Shown: piece by piece, positions 35,062 to 44,360 of the stretch
Numbering within the stretch: position 1 is the first letter of the stretch
Layout: each line of letters opens with the position of its first letter
DNA from: Variovorax sp. V93
GTDB taxonomy: Bacteria; Pseudomonadota; Gammaproteobacteria; Burkholderiales; Burkholderiaceae_C
NCBI RefSeq assembly: GCF_041154485.1
Contig: NZ_AP028669.1
Location: 992,001 to 1,056,000 of the forward strand
DNA length: 64,000 bases
Direction: 5' to 3'
Notes under the pieces: generated by a model
Database searches by the model: none
The model's input: the letters and a program-made list of their open reading frames with translations, nothing else
What the model was told of the DNA's origin: nothing
Translations under genes and position numbers: made by a program

Positions 35062-38000
35062 ACATCTCCGAGCTGTGCATCCGTCGTCCCGCGATGACGG
35101 TGCTGTTGTCTGCGGCAGCGGTGGTGGCGGGCATCTTTGCCTACTTCAGCATCCCGGTCGCCGCGCTGCCGAGCTACAACACGCCGGTCATCAACGTGAA
35201 CGCCCAGTTGCCGGGCGCGAGCCCCGACACCATGGCTTCGTCGGTGGCGCTGCCGCTGGAAAAGCAGTTCTCGACCATTCCGGGCCTGCAGACCATCAGC
35301 TCGGTCAACACCCAGGGCGTGAGTTCGATCACGCTGGAATTCGTGAGCAGCCGCGACATCGACGCCGCCGCCGTCGACGTGCAGGCCGCGCTGCTGCGCG
35401 CCCAGCGCCAGCTGCCGCAGGAACTGACGCAGCTGCCTTCGTACCGCAAGGTGAACCCGGCCGACGCGCCGGTGCTGTTCATCTCGCTGATCTCGCCGTC
35501 GATGAACCCGTCCGAGCTCAACGACTATGCCGAGAACCTGATCTCGCCCACGCTCTCCACCATCGACGGCGTGGCACAGGTGGCGGTGTATGGCCGCAAG
35601 GCCTTCGCGGTGCGCATCAAGGCCAATGCCGACCTGCTCAATGCGCGCAACATCACGCTCGACGAGCTGGCCAAGGCGGTGAATTCGGCCAATGCCAACA
35701 CGCCCGTCGGCGTGCTCGACGGGCCGCGCCAGACGCTCACCATCCAGGCCAACCGGCAGCTCACCAAGGCGGAAGATTTCGCCAAGCTGATCGTCGGGCA
35801 GCGCAACGGCGCGCCGGTGCGGCTCGACGAGGTGGCCACCATCGAAGACAGCTTCGAATCGGTCAAGACCGCGAGCAGCTTCAACGGCCAGAGCTCCATC
35901 TCGCTGGCCGTTCAGCGCCAGCCCAATGCCAACACGGTGGAGGTGGTGGACGCGGTGCGCGCACTGATCCCGCGCTTCAAGGCCGAGCTGCCGCAATCGG
36001 TCGAGATCCACATGGTGAACGACCGCTCGCTCTCCATCCGCGAGGCCGTGCACGACGTGCAGCTCACGCTGCTGGGCACCGTTGCGCTGGTGGTGCTGGT
36101 GATCTTCCTGTTCCTGCACCGGCTGGTGGCCACGCTGATCCCGGCCGCGACCATTCCCATCTCGCTGATCGGTGCTGTGGCCCTGCTCTACGCCTTCGGC
36201 TACAGCCTGGACAACGTCTCGCTGCTGGGCATCACGCTGGCCGTGGGGCTGGTGGTGGACGACGCGATCGTGGTGCTGGAGAACATCATGCGCTACGTCG
36301 AGAAGGGCATGGAGCCGATGGCTGCCGCGCTGCGCGGGGCGCGCGAGGTGGGCTTCACCATCATCTCGATCTCGATCTCGCTGGTGGCGGTGTTCATTCC
36401 CATCTTCTTCATGCCGGGCGTGATCGGCCTCCTGTTCCATGAATTCGCGGTGGTGGTGGCGCTGGCGGTGCTGGTGTCGGCCATCGTGTCGCTCACGCTG
36501 GTGCCGATGCTCGCGAGCCGGCTGCTCAAGCACGTGCCGCGCAAGGAAGGCGTGCTCGACCACGAGGAAGAGCACCCCGAGCCGGGAACCGCCGTCGGCC
36601 GCGCCTTCGAGCGCGGCTACCGCTGGGTGCATGCAGGCTACATGCGAACGCTCGACTGGACGCTCGCGCACCGCAGGCTGATGCTGCTGCTGGCGGGCGG
36701 CACCTTCGTGGTCACGGCCTGGCTGTTTGTCTCCATTCCGAAGGGCTTCTTCCCCGAGGAAGACATCGGGCAGATCCAGATCACCACCGAAGCGGCCGAG
36801 GACATCTCCTTCACCGCCATGAACGCGCTGCAGGAACGCGTGGCCGCTTCGCTCCAGGCCGACCCGAGCGTGGCTTACGTGAGCTCGTTCGTCGGCGTGG
36901 GCGGGCCGACCGCCACGCAGAACTCCGGCCGGCTGTTCGCCGTGCTCAAGCCGCGCAGCGAGCGTCCCAAGATGGCCGTGGTGCTCGAGTCGCTGCGCCA
37001 GCGCTTCCGCGAGATCCCGGGCATTGCGGTCTACATGCAGCCGGTGCAGAACCTGCGCCTGGGCGGCCGCCAGAGCAAGGCGCGCTTCCAGTACACGCTG
37101 CAGAGCGTCAATGCGGGCGAGATGGTGCCTTGGGCCACGCGGCTCATGGAGCGCATGCGCGCCGACCCGGCCTTCCGCGACGTCACCAGCGACTCGCAGA
37201 ACCGCGGCCTGCAGGCCACGCTGGAGATCGACCGCGACAAGGCCGGCGTGCTCGGCGTCGCCGTGGGCGACCTGCGCACCGCGCTCTACAACGCCTATGG
37301 CGACCGGCAGATCGGCAGCATCTACGGCGCGAGCAACACCTACCAGGTGATTCTCTCGGCCGCCGACAACGACCGGCAGTTCGAGGACGACGTGTCGCGC
37401 CTGTCGGTGCGCAGCACCAGCGGCCGGCTGGTGCCGCTGTCGGCCTTCTCGACCGTCAAGCGCACCGTGGGGCCCACCTCGGTCAACCACCAGGGACAGC
37501 TGCAGGCGGTGACGGTGTCGTTCAACCTCGCGCCCGACGTGCCGCTGGGCAACGCGACCGCGAAGATCGACCAGTTCAAGCAGGAGCTGAAGATGCCGCA
37601 GTCGATCATCACCACCTATGGCGGCGACGCGGCGGTGTTCCAGAGCTCGCAGGCCAGCCAGGCCGTGCTGCTGGTGCTGGCCGTGCTCGTGATCTACGTG
37701 CTGCTGGGCGTGCTGTACGAAAGCTACATCCACCCGCTGACCATCCTGGCCGGGTTGCCGTCGGCGGCCGTGGGTGCCTTGCTTTCGCTCAAGCTCTTCG
37801 GCTTCGACCTGACGCTGATCGCGACCATCGGCATCCTGCTCCTGATCGGGATCGTGAAGAAGAACGCGATCATGATGATCGACTTCGCGCTCGACGCGCA
37901 GCGCACCGAGGGCATGAAGCCGGTGGATGCGATCCGCGAGGCCTGCCGGCTGCGCTTCCGCCCGATCCTCATGACCACGCTGGCTGCGCTGATGGGCGCG

Positions 38001-38225
38001 CTGCCGCTCGCATTGGGCCTGGGGGCCGGCGCCGAACTGCGCCAGCCGCTGGGCGTGGCGGTGGTGGGCGGGCTGATCTTCTCGCAGGTGATCACGCTCT
38101 ACATCACGCCCGCGATCTACCTGGCGCTCGACCGCTACAGCGGCACCGGGCCGATGGTCGAGCTGCCGGGCGAAGCCAAGGCCGAGGCCGGTGGTGCCGC
38201 GGGGCATGCGGCCTCGCACGCCTAG
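35058..38225 (+). CDS. RND (HAE1/MdtBC-like) multidrug efflux pump
   Basis: The 1055-residue protein has the RND layout of twelve transmembrane helices in two halves with large periplasmic loops. The proton-relay residues are present: the Asp pair in helix 4 (GLVVDDAIVVLEN) and the Lys in helix 10 (GIVKKNAIMMIDF). N-terminal sequence MNISELCIRRPAMT is typical of MdtB/C-like pumps. Substrates cannot be told from sequence. Its ATG overlaps the adaptor's TGA by four bases, and its 3' end overlaps the convergent phosphatase gene by four bases. No regulator is adjacent. Confidence 0.94.
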   Translation: MNISELCIRRPAMTVLLSAAAVVAGIFAYFSIPVAALPSYNTPVINVNAQLPGASPDTMASSVALPLEKQFSTIPGLQTISSVNTQGVSSITLEFVSSRDIDAAAVDVQAALLRAQRQLPQELTQLPSYRKVNPADAPVLFISLISPSMNPSELNDYAENLISPTLSTIDGVAQVAVYGRKAFAVRIKANADLLNARNITLDELAKAVNSANANTPVGVLDGPRQTLTIQANRQLTKAEDFAKLIVGQRNGAPVRLDEVATIEDSFESVKTASSFNGQSSISLAVQRQPNANTVEVVDAVRALIPRFKAELPQSVEIHMVNDRSLSIREAVHDVQLTLLGTVALVVLVIFLFLHRLVATLIPAATIPISLIGAVALLYAFGYSLDNVSLLGITLAVGLVVDDAIVVLENIMRYVEKGMEPMAAALRGAREVGFTIISISISLVAVFIPIFFMPGVIGLLFHEFAVVVALAVLVSAIVSLTLVPMLASRLLKHVPRKEGVLDHEEEHPEPGTAVGRAFERGYRWVHAGYMRTLDWTLAHRRLMLLLAGGTFVVTAWLFVSIPKGFFPEEDIGQIQITTEAAEDISFTAMNALQERVAASLQADPSVAYVSSFVGVGGPTATQNSGRLFAVLKPRSERPKMAVVLESLRQRFREIPGIAVYMQPVQNLRLGGRQSKARFQYTLQSVNAGEMVPWATRLMERMRADPAFRDVTSDSQNRGLQATLEIDRDKAGVLGVAVGDLRTALYNAYGDRQIGSIYGASNTYQVILSAADNDRQFEDDVSRLSVRSTSGRLVPLSAFSTVKRTVGPTSVNHQGQLQAVTVSFNLAPDVPLGNATAKIDQFKQELKMPQSIITTYGGDAAVFQSSQASQAVLLVLAVLVIYVLLGVLYESYIHPLTILAGLPSAAVGALLSLKLFGFDLTLIATIGILLLIGIVKKNAIMMIDFALDAQRTEGMKPVDAIREACRLRFRPILMTTLAALMGALPLALGLGAGAELRQPLGVAVVGGLIFSQVITLYITPAIYLALDRYSGTGPMVELPGEAKAEAGGAAGHAASHA

Positions 38226-38869
38226 GTCGTTGTCTCGTCGAGAACGTCGTCGTCTGCCGCCAGGTGGGCGGTGTCGCTCCAGCCGACGAGGCTGAAGCCC
38301 TCGGGCGTCCACAGCATGCGGTTGATGGCCGCATTGCCGAGCTGCCAGGTGCGCGGCGCCTGCAGCTCCTGGCGCGTGGCGGCACGGTAGAGCACGTCCA
38401 TCACGCCGCCGTGCGCCACCAGCGCCACCAATTGGCCCGGATGGCGCGCGGCCAGTTTTGACGCGATGCGCGTCACCCGTTCGCGGAAGACCAGCAGGCT
38501 CTCGCCGCCCTCGGGCTGGAATTCGGGATCGCGCTCGCGCCAGCGCCGGGCCTGCTCGGGCAGGGTGGACTCGATCTCGGCAAAGCTCATGCCCTCGAAG
38601 CGGCCGAAGGCACGCTCGCGCAGGCCGGGTTCGGGCTGCACCGCGAGGCCGTGCGGCCTGGCGATTTCCTGCGCGGTCTGCCAGGCGCGCGACAGGTCGC
38701 TGGCGTAGATCACGCCGATGTCCTCGTGCGCCAGCGCCTGCCCGACGCGCCGGGCCTGCCAGAGCCCGGTGTCGTTGAGCCCGATGTCGAGCTGGCCCTG
38801 GATGCGCGTGTCGACGTTCCAGGCGGTTTCGCCATGGCGAACGGCAATCAGGCGGGTGATTTCTTCCAT
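38222..38869 (-). CDS. Histidine phosphatase superfamily protein
   Basis: The 215-residue protein carries the catalytic RHG motif in VRHGETAWN, a second His in VAHGGVMDVL, and an acidic Glu in ERAFGRFEG. It is a phosphoglycerate-mutase-like phosphatase of the CobC/GpmB group. The substrate is unknown, and no cobalamin genes are nearby. The minus strand has TAGAAT seven bases before the ATG and no Shine-Dalgarno, suggesting a leaderless transcript. Confidence 0.9.
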   Translation of the reverse strand: MEEITRLIAVRHGETAWNVDTRIQGQLDIGLNDTGLWQARRVGQALAHEDIGVIYASDLSRAWQTAQEIARPHGLAVQPEPGLRERAFGRFEGMSFAEIESTLPEQARRWRERDPEFQPEGGESLLVFRERVTRIASKLAARHPGQLVALVAHGGVMDVLYRAATRQELQAPRTWQLGNAAINRMLWTPEGFSLVGWSDTAHLAADDDVLDETTT

Positions 38870-38890
38870 CGGTCAGATTCTAGAAGCGCG

Positions 38891-39511
38891 TCATTTCTTC
38901 TTCGCGGTGGACAGCTCGATGTTCACCCGGCGCTCGCCCTGCGGCGGATTCGGAAAGCCCTGCAGCGCCGCTTCGAACATCACCGGCAGGATGGTCGCGC
39001 TGACGTTGTACGGGCCCTCGTTGCGGGCCCGCGTTTCGTAGACCACGCGGTTCGAGCCGATGTCGCGCAGCACGATGCTTACTTCGCGCTCGTACCAGGG
39101 GTTGGCCGCGGGCGGCATGAAGGCCGGGCCGCCGTACCAGCCGCCGCCATACCAGCGGCGTGCGTAGCCGGGATAGCCGTAGCCATAGCCCCAGGGCCCG
39201 TCGAAGAGCCACGGGTCGGCCCAGGGCGAGAGGCCGGCCGTGACGCGGGCGCCGATCTGCGCGCTGTATTGCGGCCTGGCATCGTCGCGGCGCAGTCCCA
39301 CTTTTTCGAGCGCGGCTGCGGCCATGGCCTCGAGCGATTCCTGCCGGGCGGGGTCGGCCTGCTGTGACGGCAGGCGCTCGAAGCGGTAGCTGGCGCCGGG
39401 CGCCACGGTGCCCGGCGACGCGAAGCTTTTCACATCGCTGTCGACCACCCAGGAGGTGGCGCAGCCGCTCAGGCTTGCTATCAGAAGAAGAGCTGAAAAT
39501 GCACGTTTCAT
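38891..39511 (-). CDS. DUF4136-type outer-membrane lipoprotein
   Basis: The 206-residue product has a signal peptide with lipobox LSGC (Cys17), a DUF4136-like body with SYRFERLPSQQ, and an unusual Gly/Tyr/Trp-rich insertion (GPWGYGYGYPGYARRWYGGG) near residues 105-125. A beta-rich end contains VSIVLRD and VVYETRA. The function of DUF4136 proteins is not known. The aromatic insertion may be a surface loop. It is co-directional with ttcA upstream and the phosphatase downstream. Confidence 0.82.
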   Translation of the reverse strand: MKRAFSALLLIASLSGCATSWVVDSDVKSFASPGTVAPGASYRFERLPSQQADPARQESLEAMAAAALEKVGLRRDDARPQYSAQIGARVTAGLSPWADPWLFDGPWGYGYGYPGYARRWYGGGWYGGPAFMPPAANPWYEREVSIVLRDIGSNRVVYETRARNEGPYNVSATILPVMFEAALQGFPNPPQGERRVNIELSTAKKK

Positions 39512-39557
39512 GAGGATCTCCGGGCTAGTCGGCCCAAAATTCCCCTGGGTTGCCCGC

Positions 39558-40490
39558 TCAGCCCTGAAGGATGCGCAGGGCGGCAGGTGCCTGGGAGAGC
39601 AGGTCGAAGGAGGGCGCGTCGAAGGCCTTGTCGCCGTCTTCGTCGGCCACGCCGGTTGCCTTCAGACCCTTGAAGTCGTGCCGCGTTCCGTCGAGCAGGT
39701 GCGAGGGCACCACGTTCTGCAGCGCGGTGAACATGTTCTCCACGCGGCCGGGGAATTTCCTGTCCCACTCGCGCAGCATTTCGCCGACCTGCTTGCGCTG
39801 CAGGTTTTCCTGGCTGCCGCAGAGCGTGCACGGAATGATCGGGAATTCGCGGTGCTGGGCCCAGCGCACCAGGTCCTTCTCGGCCACGTAGGCGAGCGGG
39901 CGGATCACGATGTGCCTGCCGTCGTCGCTCACCAGCTTGGGCGGCATGCTCTTGAGCTTGCCCCCGAAGAACATGTTGAGGAAGAAGGTCTGGAGCATGT
40001 CGTCGCGGTGGTGGCCGAGCGCGACCTTGGTGGCGCCCAGCTCGTCCGCCACGCGGTACAGGATGCCGCGGCGCAGCCGGCTGCACAGGCCGCAGGTGGT
40101 CTTGCCCTCGGGGATCACGCGCTTGACGATGCTGTAGGTGTCCTGGTTCTCGATGTGGAAGTCCACGCCCAGTTCGCTCAGGTATTTGGGCAGCACCTCT
40201 TCGGGGAAGCCGGGCTGTTTCTGGTCGAGATTGACCGCGACGATGTCGAAATGGATCGGCGCGCGGGCCTTGAGCTTGAGCAGGATGTCCAGCATGGCGT
40301 AGCTGTCCTTCCCGCCCGAGACGCACACCATGACCTTGTCGCCGTCCTCGATCATGTTGTAGTCGACGATGGCGCGGCCCACCTCGCGGCACAGGCGCTT
40401 CTCGAGCTTGTGCGTCTCGCGTTCGATCTTCAGGGAATTGGCGGGGGTGGCGCCGGCGACGGGCGCCTCGTCGATCCAGACGGCGTTCAT
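39558..40490 (-). CDS. ttcA: tRNA-cytidine(32) 2-thiolation protein
   Basis: The 310-residue protein has the PP-loop SGGKDS in [13 protein letters not shown] and cysteine pairs CGLC and CTLC that hold a [4Fe-4S] cluster. TtcA makes 2-thiocytidine at position 32 in some tRNAs using ATP. ATG 40490 is preferred to an upstream TTG. With miaB, cca and accessory folate genes nearby, the window holds several translation-related enzymes, but they are not one operon. Confidence 0.94.
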   Translation of the reverse strand: MNAVWIDEAPVAGATPANSLKIERETHKLEKRLCREVGRAIVDYNMIEDGDKVMVCVSGGKDSYAMLDILLKLKARAPIHFDIVAVNLDQKQPGFPEEVLPKYLSELGVDFHIENQDTYSIVKRVIPEGKTTCGLCSRLRRGILYRVADELGATKVALGHHRDDMLQTFFLNMFFGGKLKSMPPKLVSDDGRHIVIRPLAYVAEKDLVRWAQHREFPIIPCTLCGSQENLQRKQVGEMLREWDRKFPGRVENMFTALQNVVPSHLLDGTRHDFKGLKATGVADEDGDKAFDAPSFDLLSQAPAALRILQG

Positions 40491-40547
40491 GGGTGGGCTG
40501 CTTCGGTCAGGCAAATCGGGGGGAGGAGGGCCCGATTTTGCCTTGGT

Positions 40548-40934
40548 TCACCATTCCCCGGCTTCCATGCGGATAGCCACCTCGCAGTCGTCGAAGATCT
40601 CCAGCTTGGCGATCTTCACCCGCACGCCGACCACGCCGGGCAGCTGCAGCAGCCGCTGCGCGAGCTTGCCGATGAGCGTTTCGAGCAGGTTCACATGCTC
40701 GGCCGTGCACTCGTCGATGATGATGCGGCGCACCTTGCGGTAGTCCAGCACGTGGTAGATGTCGTCGTCCTTCGGCAGCAGCGGCTGGGCGCCCAGGTGC
40801 AGCTCGGCGTCGACCTGGATCGGCTGCGGCGCCGTCTTTTCCTGGTCGAGGATGCCCAGGTTGGCGTCGAAGCGCAGCCCCTGCAGGGTGAGTGTCTGGC
40901 GGCCGATCGGGTTGGAAGGCATGGTGGGGCTCAC
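40548..40934 (-). CDS. folB: Dihydroneopterin aldolase
   Basis: The roughly 128-residue protein has the FolB core with GLRFDANLGIL, LDYRKVRRIIID and HVNLLETLIGKLAQRLL, where the catalytic Glu lies in NLLET. It cleaves dihydroneopterin in folate synthesis. The start may be GTG 40934, which overlaps the stop of the preceding reductase gene (GTGA), or ATG 40922. The coupling with a pteridine-reductase-like gene fits a shared pterin pathway. Confidence 0.9.
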   Translation of the reverse strand: MSPTMPSNPIGRQTLTLQGLRFDANLGILDQEKTAPQPIQVDAELHLGAQPLLPKDDDIYHVLDYRKVRRIIIDECTAEHVNLLETLIGKLAQRLLQLPGVVGVRVKIAKLEIFDDCEVAIRMEAGEW

Positions 40935-41719
40935 ATCAGCGAGAAGTCGCGGTCGAATTTCATGAGGTGCTGGCCGCCGTCCACCACGAGCGTGGTGCCG
41001 GTGATCGAGTTGTTCTCCAGCGCGAACTTCACCGTGGCCGCCACGTCGGCCGGCGTGGAAGAGCGGCCCAGCGGCGACAGCGTGTGCAGCTTCGAGAACC
41101 TGTCTTCGTCCAGCATGTGGCTGGGCAGCGTGAGGCCGGGCGCCACGCCCACCACCCGCACGCGCGGCGCCAGCGCCAGCGCAAGCATGGGCGTGGCGGC
41201 CTCGAGCGCGGCCTTGGAGAGCGTGTAGCTCAGGAAGTCGGGGTTGGGGTTCCAGAGCTTCTGGTCGAGCATGTGCACCACCGCGCCCTGTGCGTCGCCG
41301 CGCAGCGCCAGGTGGTCGCGCAGCGCCTGCGCCAGCACGATGGCCGCGCCGGTGTTGCTGCGCGCATGGCGCTCCATGAGCGCGTAGCTGAAGCTGGCGG
41401 CGTCGTCGTGCTCGAACAGGGCCGCGCTGTGGACCACGGCATCGACGCTGCCGAAGTGCGCCGCCACGCGCGGCAGCAGGGCGCGGGTGGCGTCCTCGTC
41501 AAGCAGGTCGGCCTCGAACAGTGCTGAATTGCCCGACAGGGCCGCGCAATCGGCCACGGTCTGGGCGGCCTCGGCCTGCGAACTGCGGTAGTGCACCGCC
41601 ACCTGCCAGCCGCCCGCGGCCAGCGCCAGCGCAATCTCGCGCCCCAGCCGGCGGCCGGCACCCGTGACGAGGACGGTGCGGCGGGCCGGCGTAACAGGAG
41701 GAAGTGGCGCTGTGCTCAT
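40931..41719 (-). CDS. Short-chain reductase of the pteridine reductase/FolM group
   Basis: The 262-residue Rossmann enzyme has the TGxxxRxG-type nucleotide motif TGAGRRLG. Its catalytic stretch DQKLWNPNPDFLSYTLSK has Asp in place of the usual SDR serine, followed by Tyr and Lys. That Asp-Tyr-Lys arrangement is the mark of PTR1 and FolM rather than ordinary SDRs. Such enzymes reduce dihydrobiopterin, dihydrofolate or dihydromonapterin with NADPH. The stop overlaps folB, supporting a pterin substrate. The start is ATG 41719, 26 bases from the divergent MidA gene. Confidence 0.82.
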   Translation of the reverse strand: MSTAPLPPVTPARRTVLVTGAGRRLGREIALALAAGGWQVAVHYRSSQAEAAQTVADCAALSGNSALFEADLLDEDATRALLPRVAAHFGSVDAVVHSAALFEHDDAASFSYALMERHARSNTGAAIVLAQALRDHLALRGDAQGAVVHMLDQKLWNPNPDFLSYTLSKAALEAATPMLALALAPRVRVVGVAPGLTLPSHMLDEDRFSKLHTLSPLGRSSTPADVAATVKFALENNSITGTTLVVDGGQHLMKFDRDFSLM

Positions 41720-41745
41720 GCGGGCAGAGAAGGGAGAATCGGCGG

Positions 41746-42861
41746 GTGACGACAAAAACGACGACAAACAGTTTACCCATCGCCCTCGATATCCTGATTG
41801 CCCGTTCGGTGGAGCGGGCGGGCGGATGGATCGGCTTCGACCGCTTCATGGCGCTCGCGCTGTATGCGCCGGGGCTGGGCTACTACGCCAACAGCTCGGC
41901 CAAGTTCGGCCACATGCCGTCTTCGGGCAGCGACTTCGTGACGGCGCCGGAGCTCACGCCCATGTTCGGGCAGGCGCTCGCGGCGCAGGTGGCCGAGGCG
42001 CTCGCGAAGACCGGCACCGACACGGTCTGGGAGTTCGGCGCCGGCACGGGCGCGCTCGCGGTGCAGCTGCTGCATGCGCTCGACGAGATGGGCCGCGCGG
42101 ACGTGCGCTACCGCATCGTCGACCTGTCGGGCACCCTGCGCGAGCGCCAGCAGCAGGCGCTGGTGCGCTACGCGGACCGCGTCGAGTGGCTCGGTGAACT
42201 GCCCGATGCGATGCAGGGCGTGGTGGTCGGCAACGAGGTGCTCGATGCGATGCCGGTGCAGTTGCTGGCACGCGTGGGCGGCCAGTGGTTCGAGCGCGGC
42301 GTGGTGCGCAACGCGCGCGCCGACGGCTGGGCCTGGGCCGACCGCGAAACCGCCTTGCGGCCGCCGTTCGAGGTGCCTGGCGAGCACGACTACCTGACCG
42401 AGATCCATCCGCAGGCCGAGGCCTTTGTCGCAACCCTCGCGGACCGCCTGAAGAAAGGTGCGGCCTTCTTCATCGACTATGGTTTTCCGGAGCGCGAGTA
42501 CTACCACCCGCAGCGCCACATGGGCACGGTGATGTGCCATCGTGCGCACCAGGCCGACGGCGATCCCCTCTCGGATGTGGGCTACAAGGACATCACGTCG
42601 CACGTCAATTTCACCGGCATTGCGCTTGCGGGGCAGGAGGCGGGGCTCGAGGTGCTGGGCTACACCAGCCAGGCGCGCTTTCTGCTGAACTGCGGGCTGC
42701 TCGAGCGGATGGGGCAGGGCAGCACGGCCGAAAGGGGCATGGCGGCTCGGCTCATCCATGAGCATGAGATGGGGGAGCTGTTCAAGGTGGTGGGGTTTGC
42801 GGTGGGGGAGGGGTGGGAGGCGATGGGGTTCCTGGAGGGGGATCGGAGCCATACCCTTTGA
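41746..42861 (+). CDS. MidA/NDUFAF7-like SAM-dependent methyltransferase (DUF185)
   Basis: The 371-residue protein has the DUF185 N-terminal pattern FDRFMALALYAPGLGYY, the SAM motif VWEFGAGTGALA, and NEVLDAMPVQLL. In eukaryotes the relative NDUFAF7 methylates an arginine of a complex I subunit, while the bacterial role is not settled. The GTG at 41746 follows AGGGAG by a good distance and gives the expected N-terminus, so I prefer it to the longer frame from 41704. It is divergent from the pterin operon. Confidence 0.88.
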   Translation: MTTKTTTNSLPIALDILIARSVERAGGWIGFDRFMALALYAPGLGYYANSSAKFGHMPSSGSDFVTAPELTPMFGQALAAQVAEALAKTGTDTVWEFGAGTGALAVQLLHALDEMGRADVRYRIVDLSGTLRERQQQALVRYADRVEWLGELPDAMQGVVVGNEVLDAMPVQLLARVGGQWFERGVVRNARADGWAWADRETALRPPFEVPGEHDYLTEIHPQAEAFVATLADRLKKGAAFFIDYGFPEREYYHPQRHMGTVMCHRAHQADGDPLSDVGYKDITSHVNFTGIALAGQEAGLEVLGYTSQARFLLNCGLLERMGQGSTAERGMAARLIHEHEMGELFKVVGFAVGEGWEAMGFLEGDRSHTL

Positions 42862-42933
42862 AATGTTTGTTTTCCGGGGCGAGACCCGGCCCCCGACCTC
42901 AAAAAGAACCATAAGCAACCAACAAAGATTTCT

Positions 42934-42962
42934 TTGAGAAAACCCCCGTCAAAACCTACATT
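42934..42962 (+). promoter_or_regulatory. Sigma-70 promoter of the dioxygenase gene, near-leaderless
   Basis: TTGAGA (42934-42939), a 17-base spacer and TACATT (42957-42962) fit the sigma-70 consensus well. The ATG lies only six bases after the -10 element, so the predicted start coincides with the start codon. Confidence 0.65.
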
Positions 42963-42968
42963 GGCGCA

Positions 42969-43832
42969 ATGACCGCCCCCCAGCACTTCGAAGTGCGCCC
43001 CTTCAACGCCCCCGTAGGCGCAGAAATCCTCGGCCTCGACATCGCGAAGCCCATCAATGACGAAGACTTCGCACGCATCCACCGTGCGCACCTCGATCAC
43101 CACGTGCTGGTGTTCCGCAACCAGCAGATCACCCCGGCCGAGCACATCGAATTCAGCCGCCGCTTCGGTCCGCTCGAGATCCATGTGCTGCACCAGTTCC
43201 ATCTGAAGAACCATCCCGAGATCCTGATCGTCTCCAACATCAAGGAGAACGGCGAGCCCATCGGCCTGGGCGATGCGGGCGTCTACTGGCATTCGGACAT
43301 CTCGTACAAGCCACAGCCCAGCCTGGGCTCGCTGCTGCATGCGCAGGAGCTGCCGAGCGAAGGCGGCGACACGCTCTTTGCCGACCAGCATCTTGCGTGG
43401 GAAACGCTCTCCCCCGAGCTGCAGCAGCGCATCCTGCCGCTCAAGGCCGAGCACAGCTATCTCGCCAAGTACGAAGAGCTGCGCGCGAAGAACCCGTGGC
43501 GGCCCAAGCTCTCGCAGGAACAGATCGACCAGGTCGCGCCTGCCGTCCAGCCGGTGGTGCGCACGCATCCCGAAACGGGCCGCAAGGCGCTGTTCGTCAG
43601 CGAGCATTTCACGACGCGCATCGTCGGCCTGCCGCAGCAGGAAAGCGACGCGCTGCTGGCCGAGCTGTTCGCGCACAGCGTGAAGCCGCAGTTCGTGTAC
43701 CGCCACCAATGGGCGCCGCACGACCTGGTGTTCTGGGACAACCGCTCGCTGATGCACCTGGCGGCCGGCACGCCCGACCATCTGCGCCGCCGCCTGAACC
43801 GCACGACCATCGTGGGCGACACGCCCTTCTGA
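42969..43832 (+). CDS. TauD/TfdA-family 2-oxoglutarate-dependent dioxygenase
   Basis: The 287-residue protein carries the iron-binding HxD...H pattern with His and Asp in YWHSDISY and the distal His in NRSLMHLAA, followed by the 2-oxoglutarate-binding Arg in RRRLNRTTI. The family oxidises substrates such as taurine, sulfonates, 2,4-D or other acids. The local context gives no substrate clue because no transporter or sulfur gene is adjacent. A good promoter with an almost absent leader precedes it. Confidence 0.9.
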   Translation: MTAPQHFEVRPFNAPVGAEILGLDIAKPINDEDFARIHRAHLDHHVLVFRNQQITPAEHIEFSRRFGPLEIHVLHQFHLKNHPEILIVSNIKENGEPIGLGDAGVYWHSDISYKPQPSLGSLLHAQELPSEGGDTLFADQHLAWETLSPELQQRILPLKAEHSYLAKYEELRAKNPWRPKLSQEQIDQVAPAVQPVVRTHPETGRKALFVSEHFTTRIVGLPQQESDALLAELFAHSVKPQFVYRHQWAPHDLVFWDNRSLMHLAAGTPDHLRRRLNRTTIVGDTPF

Positions 43833-43858
43833 CTGCTTTTTCCGCTGATGCAGCGGGC

Positions 43859-44254
43859 TCAACCCGCGCCGGCCTTGTCGCCGCCCCGGCGCAACGCACG
43901 CAATTCGGCGTTGAGGAATTCGTTGGCGTCGCGCATCGAGCCGTTCGGCATCTTGACCTTGTAGGGCTTGCCCGTCACCTCCGAGCGGGAGGCGCAGCGG
44001 TCGATGAAGTCTTCCGCTGTGGCGATCTCGTCTTTGAAGTAGTCGAACTTGGCCTGCATGTGCTTGGCGGCATCGGCGGCGTCGTGCTCATTGCCGTTGC
44101 GCATGAAGGTCATCGTCGTCATCTTCGAGACGCGCAGGATCAGCGTGTCGATGAGTTTTTGCTCCGACGCGGAAGGGGTCGCCTGGGCCGCTGCGGCCGC
44201 AAGGCCGAGCACAAGCGCCAACAGGGCGCGACGCGGAAGTTGAAATGAAGCCAT
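43859..44254 (-). CDS. DUF5329 family exported protein
   Basis: The 131-residue product has a signal peptide (MASFQLPRRALLALVLGLAA ending near QATPS) and the DUF5329 core EQKLIDTLI, FMRNGNEHDAADAAKHM and DFIDRCASRSEVTGKPY. Its function is unknown. ATG 44254 was chosen for the signal peptide. It is convergent with the dioxygenase gene and divergent from hisN. Confidence 0.85.
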   Translation of the reverse strand: MASFQLPRRALLALVLGLAAAAAQATPSASEQKLIDTLILRVSKMTTMTFMRNGNEHDAADAAKHMQAKFDYFKDEIATAEDFIDRCASRSEVTGKPYKVKMPNGSMRDANEFLNAELRALRRGGDKAGAG

Positions 44255-44360
44255 GTGGTCGATGTGGCAATTTCCGGACCATGCTAGGGCGGTGGCCCCC
44301 CGCGTGTCAAACCGGGCCCGGCTCGGGTCTAATCGCAGGTTTTGGCACGCTTGGTTTCCC

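Noticed and set aside
34869..38312. A 1147-codon minus-strand frame across the RND pump
   Set aside because: It is an antisense shadow of the RND adaptor and pump genes, with a His/Gln/Arg-rich translation and no recognisable domain.
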